Assembly: GCA_965204905.1 (NCBI GenBank)
Contig: OZ242042.1
Coordinates: 3,224,001-3,288,000 of the forward strand
From: Bin87 sp965204905
Lineage (GTDB): Bacteria; Chloroflexota; Dehalococcoidia; Lucifugimonadales; UBA3495
Length of the DNA stretch: 64,000 nt
Reading direction: 5' to 3'
Part shown: positions 24,972-32,746 of the stretch, one piece after another
Numbering within the stretch: the stretch's first letter is position 1
Layout of the letters: each line of letters begins with the position of its first letter
Position numbers and translations under genes: made by a program
Notes under the pieces: generated by a model
Databases searched by the model: none
Seen by the model: only the letters and a program-made list of their open reading frames with translations
What the model was told of the DNA's origin: nothing

Positions 24972-25880
24972 ATGTCTGGCGATGTGATCGGAACCGCTAC
25001 GGCGTCGGCCCCGGGAACCTGCGGCGAACTGGTGCAGGGGATGACGGGCGGCGTGCATTTTCTGGTGACCTGTCCCATCAACCAATTTTCGCGGGCGACG
25101 GCGACGCTGCGTATTGGAGCTTCAGGACGGGCGGACGTGGCGGTACGCGGGATTGACCACCTGCCCAAGGCCAGGCAGGCGGTGGCGGCCGCGCTGGAAA
25201 AACTCGCTCCGAATCTGGGCATCTCCACCCTGACCGCCGAGGTTGCGATCACCAACCCCATTCCCGCCGGCAAAGGGATGGGCAGCAGCAGCGCAGACAT
25301 CACGGCGGCAGTGGGCGCTATTGGGCTGGCAGCCGGGCAGCCATTCTCGCCTGAATCTATCGCTGAAATTGCGCTGTCGGTGGAACCGACGGACGGCGTG
25401 ATGTTTCCTGGCGTTGCCCTGTTCGATCACCGGTGCGGCAGCATCGCCGAGTCGCTGGGTGCGCCGCCGCCGATGGAGGTGATCGTCATCGACACGGGCG
25501 GCGCGGTGGACACGCTGGAGTTCAACCGGGTTGACCGGACGGCCTTGTGGGAAAAGGTAGCGTCACGTACCGACGAGGCGCTGGAATTGGTGCGCGAGGG
25601 CATCCGCCGGGGCGATCCCGCGCTGGTAGGCAGGGGCGCGACCATCAGCGCGCGGGCCGGGCACCTGCCGGCGATGGCCGAGTGGGTCGATCGGGCGGCG
25701 GCGTTCGCCGAATCTGAATCCGCTGCGGGAATCAACGTGGCCCACAGCGGCACGGTGGTAGGCATCCTGCTGGACGCACGGGAACGGCGCAGCAAGCCGG
25801 TGTATCGCCGGGCGGTGGAGGCGTTCGCCGACGCGGAGAGCGTGGGGCACTTCAGGGTGATTGGGGGCGGGGTGAGGTAG
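24972..25880 (+). CDS. pduX: GHMP kinase, PduX-type L-threonine kinase
   Basis: 302 aa. SAPGTCGELVQGMTGGVHFL at the N-terminus is characteristic of PduX, which makes L-threonine phosphate for the cobalamin aminopropanol linker. The GHMP phosphate loop is PIPAGKGMGSSSADI, and the C-terminal GINVAHSGTVVGILLD is GHMP motif 3. Placement after cobQ-cobU supports the cobalamin role. A TAATCT-like -10 lies just before the ATG, so the mRNA may be nearly leaderless. No cobD or cobC is seen here. Confidence 0.88.
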   Translation: MSGDVIGTATASAPGTCGELVQGMTGGVHFLVTCPINQFSRATATLRIGASGRADVAVRGIDHLPKARQAVAAALEKLAPNLGISTLTAEVAITNPIPAGKGMGSSSADITAAVGAIGLAAGQPFSPESIAEIALSVEPTDGVMFPGVALFDHRCGSIAESLGAPPPMEVIVIDTGGAVDTLEFNRVDRTALWEKVASRTDEALELVREGIRRGDPALVGRGATISARAGHLPAMAEWVDRAAAFAESESAAGINVAHSGTVVGILLDARERRSKPVYRRAVEAFADAESVGHFRVIGGGVR

Positions 25881-25888
25881 GCGCTGGC

Positions 25889-26293
25889 CTAAAACAGCTG
25901 GCGTAGGGCCCGATCCGGGGTGATGGCAGGGATTGGCGAATTGGTGAAATCTCCGAGATCCCGGGTTACGATGTACTCGGCGCCGGCAGCGTGGGCTGCA
26001 GCGACCTGCATGGCGTCCTCAAAGTCCGTCATAGGCAGGGATAGGGCATAGAGAAGGGATTGGTGGCCGACTGGCGCAACGGTAAGGAGGGCAGTTAGTT
26101 GCTCAACGAAAGCTCGGGCGGTTGCTCGATCTATGTCCCGCTCCATGATGTAGTGGCACGTAGCTATGGAGTGCCAAGATACAAACGCAGTTGTTGCGGA
26201 CCGCCCAATGCGATTGAGCAGTTCCTCAGTTATCAAGGAATCCGGCTTCCGGTCGAGGCCAAGATCGAGCAACACGTTGTTGTCAATCAGCAT
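25889..26293 (-). CDS. PIN-domain protein (VapC-like), no cognate antitoxin seen
   Basis: 134 aa. N-terminal MLIDNNVLLDLGLDRKP supplies the first PIN aspartate, the central acidic residue is in SWHSIATCHYIMERD, and PMTDFEDAMQVAAAHAAGAEYIVTRDLGDF holds the second and third conserved acids. PIN domains are metal-dependent RNases, mostly VapC toxins. Unusually no small antitoxin gene is adjacent; instead it overlaps the OGG-type glycosylase gene by 7 bases and reads in the same direction. Confidence 0.82.
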   Translation of the reverse strand: MLIDNNVLLDLGLDRKPDSLITEELLNRIGRSATTAFVSWHSIATCHYIMERDIDRATARAFVEQLTALLTVAPVGHQSLLYALSLPMTDFEDAMQVAAAHAAGAEYIVTRDLGDFTNSPIPAITPDRALRQLF

Positions 26294-27366
26294 GATAGGT
26301 ACTTGGCCCTCAGGTATTCATAACGCAGGTCGTCAAGATATTGGTCATCAAGTTGTCGGCCTTCAGGTGGCGTGATTCGTAATTTCCCTCTCCACCGGGT
26401 GGCGAATGGCAGAGGCTCTTCGCCGTATACCCGGCGCCAGTGGAATAGATACTGGCTGGCATAGCCGGCGTATTTGCCGAACACCTGCCTAGCTTGTTCA
26501 TACGCTTCGCGGAGGTTCTTATCGCTGGGCTTTGTATTTTCCGGGAATCCCCATTCCGGATATGCCTCGGTGATGGCGCGCCAAACCCACAAGTCCACCG
26601 GGAATGCATCCAGTTGGTCGAGCGAAAATAAAGCGATGCAATCTGCGACTTTAGGACCGATGCCATTGGGCTCGCTCCTGTGGCGCGTTCCTTCCATCAG
26701 CGCGAGCATCACATCTTGATACGACGCGCTCCTGAGTCGGTTCGGATTCAATTCACCGTCTGCAAAGCGACACGCTGCCTTGACGATGTTCTTGTCCCGG
26801 TTCAACCCCAATTGCATATTCTTGAGTTTCGTAACATGGTCGGGGTCCGCAAGTATTTGATCTGGCGCTGGGAACGTGGTGTTAGTGTTGATATCGCCAG
26901 CCAACTCTAACGGGTGTCCGAACTCACCGGCTATCGTTTCTACAATCGCGCTGATACGCTTGACGTTGTTATTTGCCGAGCATAAGTAGGCTACCGTGCA
27001 CTCCCACGGGTCTTGCCGCAGGATACGCAGGCCCGGGAACTCCTCCATGATTGTAGCGATCTTGGGGTCGCGGGCGATGCTGTCGTAGATGGCCGAAGCA
27101 TCGTCTGTATCATCACGAAAGTACCTGCGCAGCATTGCGTCGTCCGCACTGGTGGCGGGCCGTTCCCCATCACTGCCGCCGATACGGTAATCCACGCCAT
27201 CGTCGGTTTGGCGGATGTGGATGAGGTTGTCGCCGAGCACGCCGGAGAACCATTTGTGGCCGTCGCCGTAGAACTCCGGTGGCAGTTCACGCCAGCGGAA
27301 CGCCTGGCCCATGGTGAGGCTGAGTTCCAGGTTGAAAGGCTGCTTAATTTCCAGTTGCCGCGTCAT
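26287..27366 (-). CDS. 8-oxoguanine DNA glycosylase, OGG1 type
   Basis: 359 aa. The N-terminal beta domain has the MGQAFRWRELPP signature of OGG1/AlkA proteins, and the helix-hairpin-helix motif NGIGPKVADCIALFSLD carries the catalytic lysine K239 with the aspartate D258 in AFPVDLWVW. OGG1-type enzymes excise 8-oxoG opposite C and cleave the strand. The C-terminus is about 60 residues longer than the minimum. Its start lies inside the 3' end of the DUF1461 gene, and its own end overlaps the PIN gene, so the three genes probably share a transcript. Confidence 0.88.
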   Translation of the reverse strand: MTRQLEIKQPFNLELSLTMGQAFRWRELPPEFYGDGHKWFSGVLGDNLIHIRQTDDGVDYRIGGSDGERPATSADDAMLRRYFRDDTDDASAIYDSIARDPKIATIMEEFPGLRILRQDPWECTVAYLCSANNNVKRISAIVETIAGEFGHPLELAGDINTNTTFPAPDQILADPDHVTKLKNMQLGLNRDKNIVKAACRFADGELNPNRLRSASYQDVMLALMEGTRHRSEPNGIGPKVADCIALFSLDQLDAFPVDLWVWRAITEAYPEWGFPENTKPSDKNLREAYEQARQVFGKYAGYASQYLFHWRRVYGEEPLPFATRWRGKLRITPPEGRQLDDQYLDDLRYEYLRAKYLSC

Positions 27367-28105
27367 TTCGCGCTCCAGGTTGGCGGCGTGATTGCCAACG
27401 CAGGTAGGATAGCACGGCTACGCCGGCGGATAGCAGCAACACTGCGCCCAGCACCGACGTTAGGGCGACGCGCATGGTGGCGTCGAACCAGAAGCCGCCG
27501 GGGAACAGGATCAGCAGGTAATCGGTGTAGGGGTTGAGTATCCACAGGTCGTTGGCGAAGCTGAGTTGGTGGAACAGCAGGAACAGTTGCTCGAAGGCGG
27601 CGATTGATGCCAGTCCGACGCCCACCACGGCCAGCAGGGTAATCGCGCCGCCCCACACCGCGAGCCGCGCCGCTGGGCCGGTGTACTCGCGCCGTTGCAT
27701 CGTGAACCCCGCGGCCAGTGTCGCCAGTATCCACAGGCCAGACCCTACTGCTACCCAGTAGGTGCCACGCACCAGGCGCTTGACGTCGTACATGTGGGCG
27801 ATCTCGCGGGCGTTGAACACGTCCTGCTGGATACCGTAGATTGGGGCGCGCACAGCCAGGGGTTCGGTGCGGGTGTTGAAGTAGCGACGCAACTCAGCGC
27901 CGATGGCGATGAGGTCAGCGTCGGTGATGCCGGAGCGGGTCGCCGTGTTGTAGCGCTGGAATCCGTTGCGGTACAGGCCAGGGTCGTTGACCGCCCACGC
28001 GACGGAGCCGGCCACCAGGAACAGCAGGCAGGCGGGGACACACAGTATGCCGGCGATCTTGAGGAGTCGCGGTGCGATTCCGGCGTATGCGGTTAGTTGT
28101 TGCAT
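27344..28105 (-). CDS. DUF1461 (TIGR01906-type) integral membrane protein
   Basis: 253 aa with four predicted transmembrane segments: ILCVPACLLFLVAG near the N-terminus, YWVAVGSGLWILATLAAGF, a central WGGAITLLAVVGVGLASIAAF and a C-terminal TSVLGAVLLLSAGVAVLSY. The extracytoplasmic loop between the first two reads NAREIAHMYDVKRLV, matching the E-x-x-H-x-x-DV motif of the TIGR01906/DUF1461 family; another hydrophobic loop FPGGFWFDATM follows. Function unknown. Overlaps the glycosylase gene by 23 bases. Confidence 0.75.
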   Translation of the reverse strand: MQQLTAYAGIAPRLLKIAGILCVPACLLFLVAGSVAWAVNDPGLYRNGFQRYNTATRSGITDADLIAIGAELRRYFNTRTEPLAVRAPIYGIQQDVFNAREIAHMYDVKRLVRGTYWVAVGSGLWILATLAAGFTMQRREYTGPAARLAVWGGAITLLAVVGVGLASIAAFEQLFLLFHQLSFANDLWILNPYTDYLLILFPGGFWFDATMRVALTSVLGAVLLLSAGVAVLSYLRWQSRRQPGARNDAATGN

Positions 28106-28159
28106 GAGGGCGGCATGGGCACGGACGGGCGGAGGCGAGAGGTGGCTGCATCAGTATGT

Positions 28160-28165
28160 TATATT
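28160..28165 (+). promoter_or_regulatory. -10 box close to the mazG start
   Basis: TATATT ends 9 bases before the ATG at 28175, pointing to a leaderless or nearly leaderless transcript. Confidence 0.4.
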
Positions 28166-28174
28166 GCGCGGGCC

Positions 28175-28981
28175 ATGAGTACCAACCATGTTTCCCCCAT
28201 TCCTGAAGAGCGCATCGGCGAATTCCAGTCGCTCATCGACATTGTGGCGCGGCTGCGCGGGCCGGGCGGCTGCCCCTGGGACGCCGAGCAGACCCATGAG
28301 TCGCTGAAGCGCAATCTGCTAGAGGAATGTTACGAGACGCTGGAAGCCATCGACGACGGTGAGCCTGCGGAGTTGGCCGATGAGCTGGGTGACATCCTGG
28401 TGCAAGTGGCCTTTCACGCTGACATCGCCCGCGCCGCCGGCGACTTTGACATCGCCGACGTGCTGGCGGCCATCAACCGCAAGCTGATCCGCCGGCATCC
28501 CCACGTTTTCGCGGACGGCTCTGCGTCGGACGCGCGACAGGTGGAGCGGAACTGGGAGCAACTGAAGGCCGATGAAAGGCGGCAGGCCGGCAAACCGGAG
28601 CCATCGGCGATGGACAGTGTGCCCGCCGCGCTGCCCGCGCTCTCCGCGGCCCAGTTGATCCAGGACCGGGCGGCGCGATTCGGGTTTGACTGGGACGATG
28701 CCGGCGGGGTGCTGGACAAGCTGGTGGAGGAGATCGGGGAGTTTCGGGACGCCGCCACCGACGAGGAACGCCTGGACGAGTTCGGCGACGTGCTGTTCGC
28801 GCTGGTCAACGTGGCCCGCTGGTCGGGCATCCAGGCCGAGGATGCGCTGCGGCAGGCCAACGGCAAGTTCTGCAACCGTTACCGGGTGATGGAACGACTG
28901 GCGTCGGAGCGGGGGCAGGATTTTGCCAAGTTGCCCCTAGACGAGAAAGAAGCGCTGTGGCAGGAAGCCAAGGGACTGTAA
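28175..28981 (+). CDS. mazG: nucleoside triphosphate pyrophosphohydrolase MazG
   Basis: 268 aa, the two-domain length of canonical MazG. The first domain has LRGPGGCPWDAEQTHESL and the metal motif EECYETLEAIDDGEPAELADELGD; the second has GFDWDDAGGVLDKLVEEIGEF and DEFGDVLFALVNVARW. It hydrolyses (d)NTPs to NMPs plus PPi. I chose the ATG at 28175 because the conserved N-terminus (EERIGEFQSLIDIVARLRGP) follows it and a -10 box lies upstream. The gap to sppA is filled by a family 1 palindrome. Confidence 0.92.
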   Translation: MSTNHVSPIPEERIGEFQSLIDIVARLRGPGGCPWDAEQTHESLKRNLLEECYETLEAIDDGEPAELADELGDILVQVAFHADIARAAGDFDIADVLAAINRKLIRRHPHVFADGSASDARQVERNWEQLKADERRQAGKPEPSAMDSVPAALPALSAAQLIQDRAARFGFDWDDAGGVLDKLVEEIGEFRDAATDEERLDEFGDVLFALVNVARWSGIQAEDALRQANGKFCNRYRVMERLASERGQDFAKLPLDEKEALWQEAKGL

Positions 28982-28994
28982 ATACAACGCGCCG

Positions 28995-29022
28995 GTAGGG
29001 GCGAGGCATGCCTCGCCCCTAC
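28995..29022. repeat. dispersed palindromic repeat, family 1, providing the sppA stop codon
   Basis: A perfect 28-base palindrome with arms GTAGGGGCGAGGCA and TGCCTCGCCCCTAC. On the minus strand its TAG (29021-29019) is the stop codon of the signal peptide peptidase gene. It lies between two convergent genes and probably terminates both. Confidence 0.82.
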
Positions 29023-29849
29023 GTATCACGCGGATGCTCTCCGCCCAGCATCCCGGGTTCCAGGAAGTAGATGCCGCCGGCCATCAGACCGGCATAGTTT
29101 TCGAGAACGGGCAGGTACGATGCGCCGGCGCGTCCGGGCAACCCGATGCGGCTGAAGAACGGTCGCTTGGGACGGTAGTGGCGGATCCGGCGGCGGGCCC
29201 CGCTGAGTCGCATGGCCTCGGCGATGGCGTCGTCAAAGCCGCCCAGCCGGTCGATGAGTCCCGACTCCTGAGCCTGCCGCGCCGTGTACACCTCGCCGGT
29301 GGCGAGCTCGCGCACCTGCTCGTCGGTCATCTTGCGGCTATCCGTGACCACCGACACGAACAGGTCGTACATCTGGCTGATGAGGCCCTGGAATTTGTCG
29401 GCCTCCTCGTCGGTGGGCATCCGCCAGAAACCCGACATGTCCTTGAGGCGGCCGGCCTTGAAAACCGAGAACTCGACGCCCAGCTTGCCGAACAGCTGCT
29501 GCAGGATGGGGCGCAGGTAGATGACGCCGATGGACCCCACCAGCGCGGCGCGCGAGGCCATGATGGTGCCGGCGCCGCACGCGATGTAGTAGCCGCCGGA
29601 CGCGCCCAGGCCGCGCACGTAGGCGACCACTGGCTTGCGTCGAGCAACCTCGCGGACGTTTTCGTAGATCAGATCGCTGGCCGTGGCGGAGCCACCCGGC
29701 GAGTCGATGTCCAGCACCAGCGCGCCGATTTTCCGATTGTTGCGGACGTTCTCCAGCAGCTTGGAGTACTCAGGTTCCTTGATGGCGGTGCCGATGACGC
29801 CGTGCATCTCGATGACGGCGATGCCGGGCTTGCGTTTGAAGAGGGGCAT
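29019..29849 (-). CDS. sppA: signal peptide peptidase SppA-like (S49 family)
   Basis: 276 aa, the short single-domain form. Strand GIAVIEMHGVIG opens the fold, VLDIDSPGGSATASD is conserved, YVRGLGASGGYYIACG and MASRAALVGSIGVI contain the nucleophilic serine region, and VFKAGRLKDMSG holds the lysine of the Ser/Lys dyad. There is no clear N-terminal membrane anchor, unlike classical SppA, so the protein may be soluble or peripheral. Last codons are encoded next to a palindromic repeat. Confidence 0.85.
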   Translation of the reverse strand: MPLFKRKPGIAVIEMHGVIGTAIKEPEYSKLLENVRNNRKIGALVLDIDSPGGSATASDLIYENVREVARRKPVVAYVRGLGASGGYYIACGAGTIMASRAALVGSIGVIYLRPILQQLFGKLGVEFSVFKAGRLKDMSGFWRMPTDEEADKFQGLISQMYDLFVSVVTDSRKMTDEQVRELATGEVYTARQAQESGLIDRLGGFDDAIAEAMRLSGARRRIRHYRPKRPFFSRIGLPGRAGASYLPVLENYAGLMAGGIYFLEPGMLGGEHPRDT

Positions 29850-29973
29850 GTTCCTTACCCTGTCGGTAGGTTAGTGGTACGATTATACACGTCGGCTCGT
29901 CAGTCTCCGATTTGGGGGTCGATCAAGGCACGCGCCAAGCGTAGGTCGGCAACCGACCGCATAGGGAAGCATC

Positions 29974-30993
29974 ATGGCTTTGACCAAAGTGAAGTTCGAG
30001 AATTTCACCGCCTTCAAGAACCTGGAGGTGGAGTTTTCGCCCGGCATCAACGCGCTGATCGGGGCCAATGGTACGGGCAAGACGCACTTGATGAAGGCTT
30101 GCTATGCGGCCTGCGATGTTTCCACCACGGGTGGTACCTTTGAAGACAAACTGCTTCGGGTTTTCCTACCTTCGGGAAACCGCTCCAGCCGACTGGTCAA
30201 ACAAATGCAGGAAGATGCGCGAGGAACAGTGACATTACGCAGCGGTGAGCGGAGTTTGAGCTCGACTTTCTCGACAACTTATGTTCGGGTTGTGACGATA
30301 TCGATGCCTGGCGTTGACGCTTGGCCCGGCTCACCAATTGCGAGCGTCTATGTCCCGCCTAAGGAAATGCTGGCCAACGCGCCCGGCTTTTTGTCCCTCT
30401 ACGCAGCCAGGGAGGTCCACTTTGAGGAAGTCTATCGAGACATCTTGCACCGCGCCTACCTCCCGGCCCTTCGCGGTCCGCTACCTGCTCCACAACAGCG
30501 GCTGCTCGATAGCCTGCAAGAGTCGATCGGAGGGGAGATAGTCGTCGAGGGCGAGGAGTTCTTTCTCAACGGCGAGCGCGGCAAGATTGAGTTCACCTTG
30601 CTGGCTGAGGGATTTCGCAAATTGGGCCTGCTCTGGCTTTTGATACGCAACGGCTCCCTGCCCGAAAGATCGGTTCTATTCTGGGACGAGCCGGAAACTA
30701 ACCTAAACCCCAAATTGTACGGCATTGTGATAAAGGCGTTGCTCGAATTACAACGTGCCGGCGTGCAAGTTTTCTTTGCCACCCACGACTACGTCATCCT
30801 CAAAGAGCTAGACCTGCAAATGACGGAAGAACACGAGGTGGCTTTCCATTCGTTATACCGGGATGAAACCGACGAAATCGCGTGCCACACGGCCAGTCGT
30901 TACCTGGATATTCACCCCAACGCCATTAGCGACGCGTTTACCGAGTTGTACGACCGGGAGATTGAGCGGAGTTTTGGAGGCAGACTACGGTGA
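29974..30993 (+). CDS. AAA/ABC-type ATPase, RecF/OLD-like, possible defence component
   Basis: 339 aa. KFENFTAFKNLEVEFSPG then Walker A IGANGTGKTHLM (residues 30-37), and near the C-terminus Walker B SVLFWDEPETNLNP and FATHDYVIL. A signature-like EFTLLAEGFRKLGLLWLL lies before Walker B. There is no long coiled coil, so it is not an SMC but belongs to the compact AAA_15/AAA_21 group that is frequent in phage-defence systems. The next gene overlaps by 4 bases and encodes a PD-(D/E)XK-like protein, which makes an ATPase-nuclease pair. Defence is inference. AGGGA precedes the ATG. Confidence 0.78.
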   Translation: MALTKVKFENFTAFKNLEVEFSPGINALIGANGTGKTHLMKACYAACDVSTTGGTFEDKLLRVFLPSGNRSSRLVKQMQEDARGTVTLRSGERSLSSTFSTTYVRVVTISMPGVDAWPGSPIASVYVPPKEMLANAPGFLSLYAAREVHFEEVYRDILHRAYLPALRGPLPAPQQRLLDSLQESIGGEIVVEGEEFFLNGERGKIEFTLLAEGFRKLGLLWLLIRNGSLPERSVLFWDEPETNLNPKLYGIVIKALLELQRAGVQVFFATHDYVILKELDLQMTEEHEVAFHSLYRDETDEIACHTASRYLDIHPNAISDAFTELYDREIERSFGGRLR

Positions 30994-31496
30994 CGGTTCT
31001 CGTCGAACGCAATCTGCAAATCACCATCCCAAACGCCGTCAGCGCGTGGAAATTCGATGACCCGGAACACCACAGATTGAGCCACTGCATGAAGGCGGTG
31101 GACTTCGTGGTCGAGCTTGATGACAGTTACTTGTTTATTGAGATCAAAGACCCGCAACATCCGGACGCTCCGGCACGCGAGACGAATCGGTTTGCCAGAA
31201 GCTTCCTCAGCGGGGAACTCGACGAAGAACTCCGGTTCAAGTATCGCGATTCTTTGCTTTACGAATGGGCGGAGGAGCGCGCGGACAAGCCTGTTGACTA
31301 TCTGGTACTCATCGCTCTGGACCGACTGGCGCCATCCGATTTGCTGGACCGGCAGGACGAGTTGCAACGGATGCTGCCATTACAAAGGCCGGGACCACAG
31401 CCCTGGCCCCGTCCAATAGTGCGGAGTTGCGGCGTATTCAACATAGAATCATGGAATAGAAGCTTTCCCAACCTTACGGTCGAGCGCGTTCCATAG
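30990..31496 (+). CDS. hypothetical protein with PD-(D/E)XK-like nuclease motif, partner of the ATPase
   Basis: 168 aa. The N-terminal half shows MKAVDFVVELDDSYLFIEIK, that is D38 at the end of one strand and E51-x-K53 at the end of the next, the core of the PD-(D/E)XK nuclease fold. The remainder has a helix (FKYRDSLLYEWAEE) and a strand (DYLVLIALDRL). I do not recognise a named family. GTG start overlapping the ATPase stop indicates tight coupling. Alternative reading: a non-catalytic restriction-fold regulator. Confidence 0.6.
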   Translation: MTVLVERNLQITIPNAVSAWKFDDPEHHRLSHCMKAVDFVVELDDSYLFIEIKDPQHPDAPARETNRFARSFLSGELDEELRFKYRDSLLYEWAEERADKPVDYLVLIALDRLAPSDLLDRQDELQRMLPLQRPGPQPWPRPIVRSCGVFNIESWNRSFPNLTVERVP

Positions 31497-31574
31497 CCCG
31501 CATTGCCGCCGAACCCTCCCTGCGTTATTCTGGCGGCATCTCACACCCCCTCGCATCCCTCAAGGAGAACCGCC

Positions 31575-32669
31575 ATGCAATTCGGCCTGTTCATGATGCC
31601 GCTGCATCCGCCGCACCGTTCTTACGCCGACTCTTACGACCGTGATATGGACCTCCTCCAAGCCGCCGACAGGCTGGGGTTCCACGAGGCTTGGATCGGC
31701 GAGCACCTGACTGAGCGCTGGGAGAACGCGCCCTACCCCGACCTGATGATTGCCAAAGCGTCGGCGCTGACGGAGAACATCCGCCTCGCCACCGGCGTTA
31801 CGCTGCTGCCCATCCACAACCCCATCGAACTGGCGCACCGCATCGCCATGCTGGACCACATGACCCGCGGGCGGTTGTACTGGGGCATCGGCCACCGGGC
31901 GATTCCCACCGACCTGCAACTGTTCGGCATGGATCCCGGCCAGGGCGACGACGTGCGCCGGCGCGCCGCTGAGGTGCTGGACGTGGTGCTGAGCCTGTGG
32001 GCATCGGAGGGCAAGTTCGAGTATCACGGCGAGTTCTTCGACATCGAGGCGCCGGAATTGGATCCGGTGCTGGAGCGCGGGCTGCACATGAAGCCATTGC
32101 AGCAGCCGCACCCGCCCATCGGTGTGGCTGCCACATCCATCGGCAGCAGTAGCATTCGCGTCGCCGGACGCGAGGGGTACATCCCGATGAGCAGCAGCAA
32201 CCTGGCTCCCAAGTACCTGGCGGATCACTGGACGACGGTGGAGGACGCGGCGGCGGAGGCCGGCCGGGAGGCGAAACGCTCCGACTGGCGCATCGGGCGG
32301 GACGTGTTCGTGGCGGAGACCAGCGAGGAAGCGCGGGAGCGGGCCTACGCCGTGCTGGGGCGCAACTACCTGCAACACCAGTTGCCCAACCGCCTGGGCT
32401 CGGGTCTCATCCAGGCCACCAAGATCGACCCCAACATGAGCGACGACGACCTGACCGTTGACTACATGATGGACAACATCTGGATCGTGGGCGATCCGGA
32501 CGAGTGCGCCCAGCGCATCCGCGAGCTGTATGACGAGACGGGCGGGTTCGGGCACATGCTGTGTATCACCCAGGACCCCGACGACCATCAGTGGGAGATG
32601 GACTGCCTGCGGCTGATCGCCGAGGAAGTCGCGCCGCGCGTGAGCGATTTGACGGGGGATGCTACGTAA
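31575..32669 (+). CDS. LLM class flavin-dependent oxidoreductase
   Basis: 364 aa. MQFGLFMMPLHPPHRSYAD, HEAWIGEHLTERWEN, IRLATGVTLLPIHNPIELA and GRLYWGIGHRAIPTDLQLFG mark a luciferase-like TIM barrel. The long C-terminal helix region (RIRELYDETGGFGHML) is as in alkanal monooxygenase-like proteins. The ATG at 31575 has AAGGAG upstream; an earlier in-frame codon was rejected. It faces another family member (32747) that reads convergently; the two are clearly different in sequence, so not a recent duplication. Confidence 0.88.
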   Translation: MQFGLFMMPLHPPHRSYADSYDRDMDLLQAADRLGFHEAWIGEHLTERWENAPYPDLMIAKASALTENIRLATGVTLLPIHNPIELAHRIAMLDHMTRGRLYWGIGHRAIPTDLQLFGMDPGQGDDVRRRAAEVLDVVLSLWASEGKFEYHGEFFDIEAPELDPVLERGLHMKPLQQPHPPIGVAATSIGSSSIRVAGREGYIPMSSSNLAPKYLADHWTTVEDAAAEAGREAKRSDWRIGRDVFVAETSEEARERAYAVLGRNYLQHQLPNRLGSGLIQATKIDPNMSDDDLTVDYMMDNIWIVGDPDECAQRIRELYDETGGFGHMLCITQDPDDHQWEMDCLRLIAEEVAPRVSDLTGDAT

Positions 32670-32697
32670 TCAACAGACGCTCAACGGCGAAGCAAGC

Positions 32698-32720
32698 GGG
32701 GCGGGTTTGAAACCCGCCCC
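32698..32720. terminator. bidirectional hairpin between convergent luciferase-like genes
   Basis: An 11-bp perfect stem GGGGCGGGTTT / AAACCCGCCCC with a one-base loop as drawn. It is followed on the plus strand by TACTTTTA. It resembles family 1 palindromes in its CCGCCCCTAC edge. Confidence 0.6.
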
Positions 32721-32746
32721 TACTTTTACGCGTGCGACTTGGCAGA

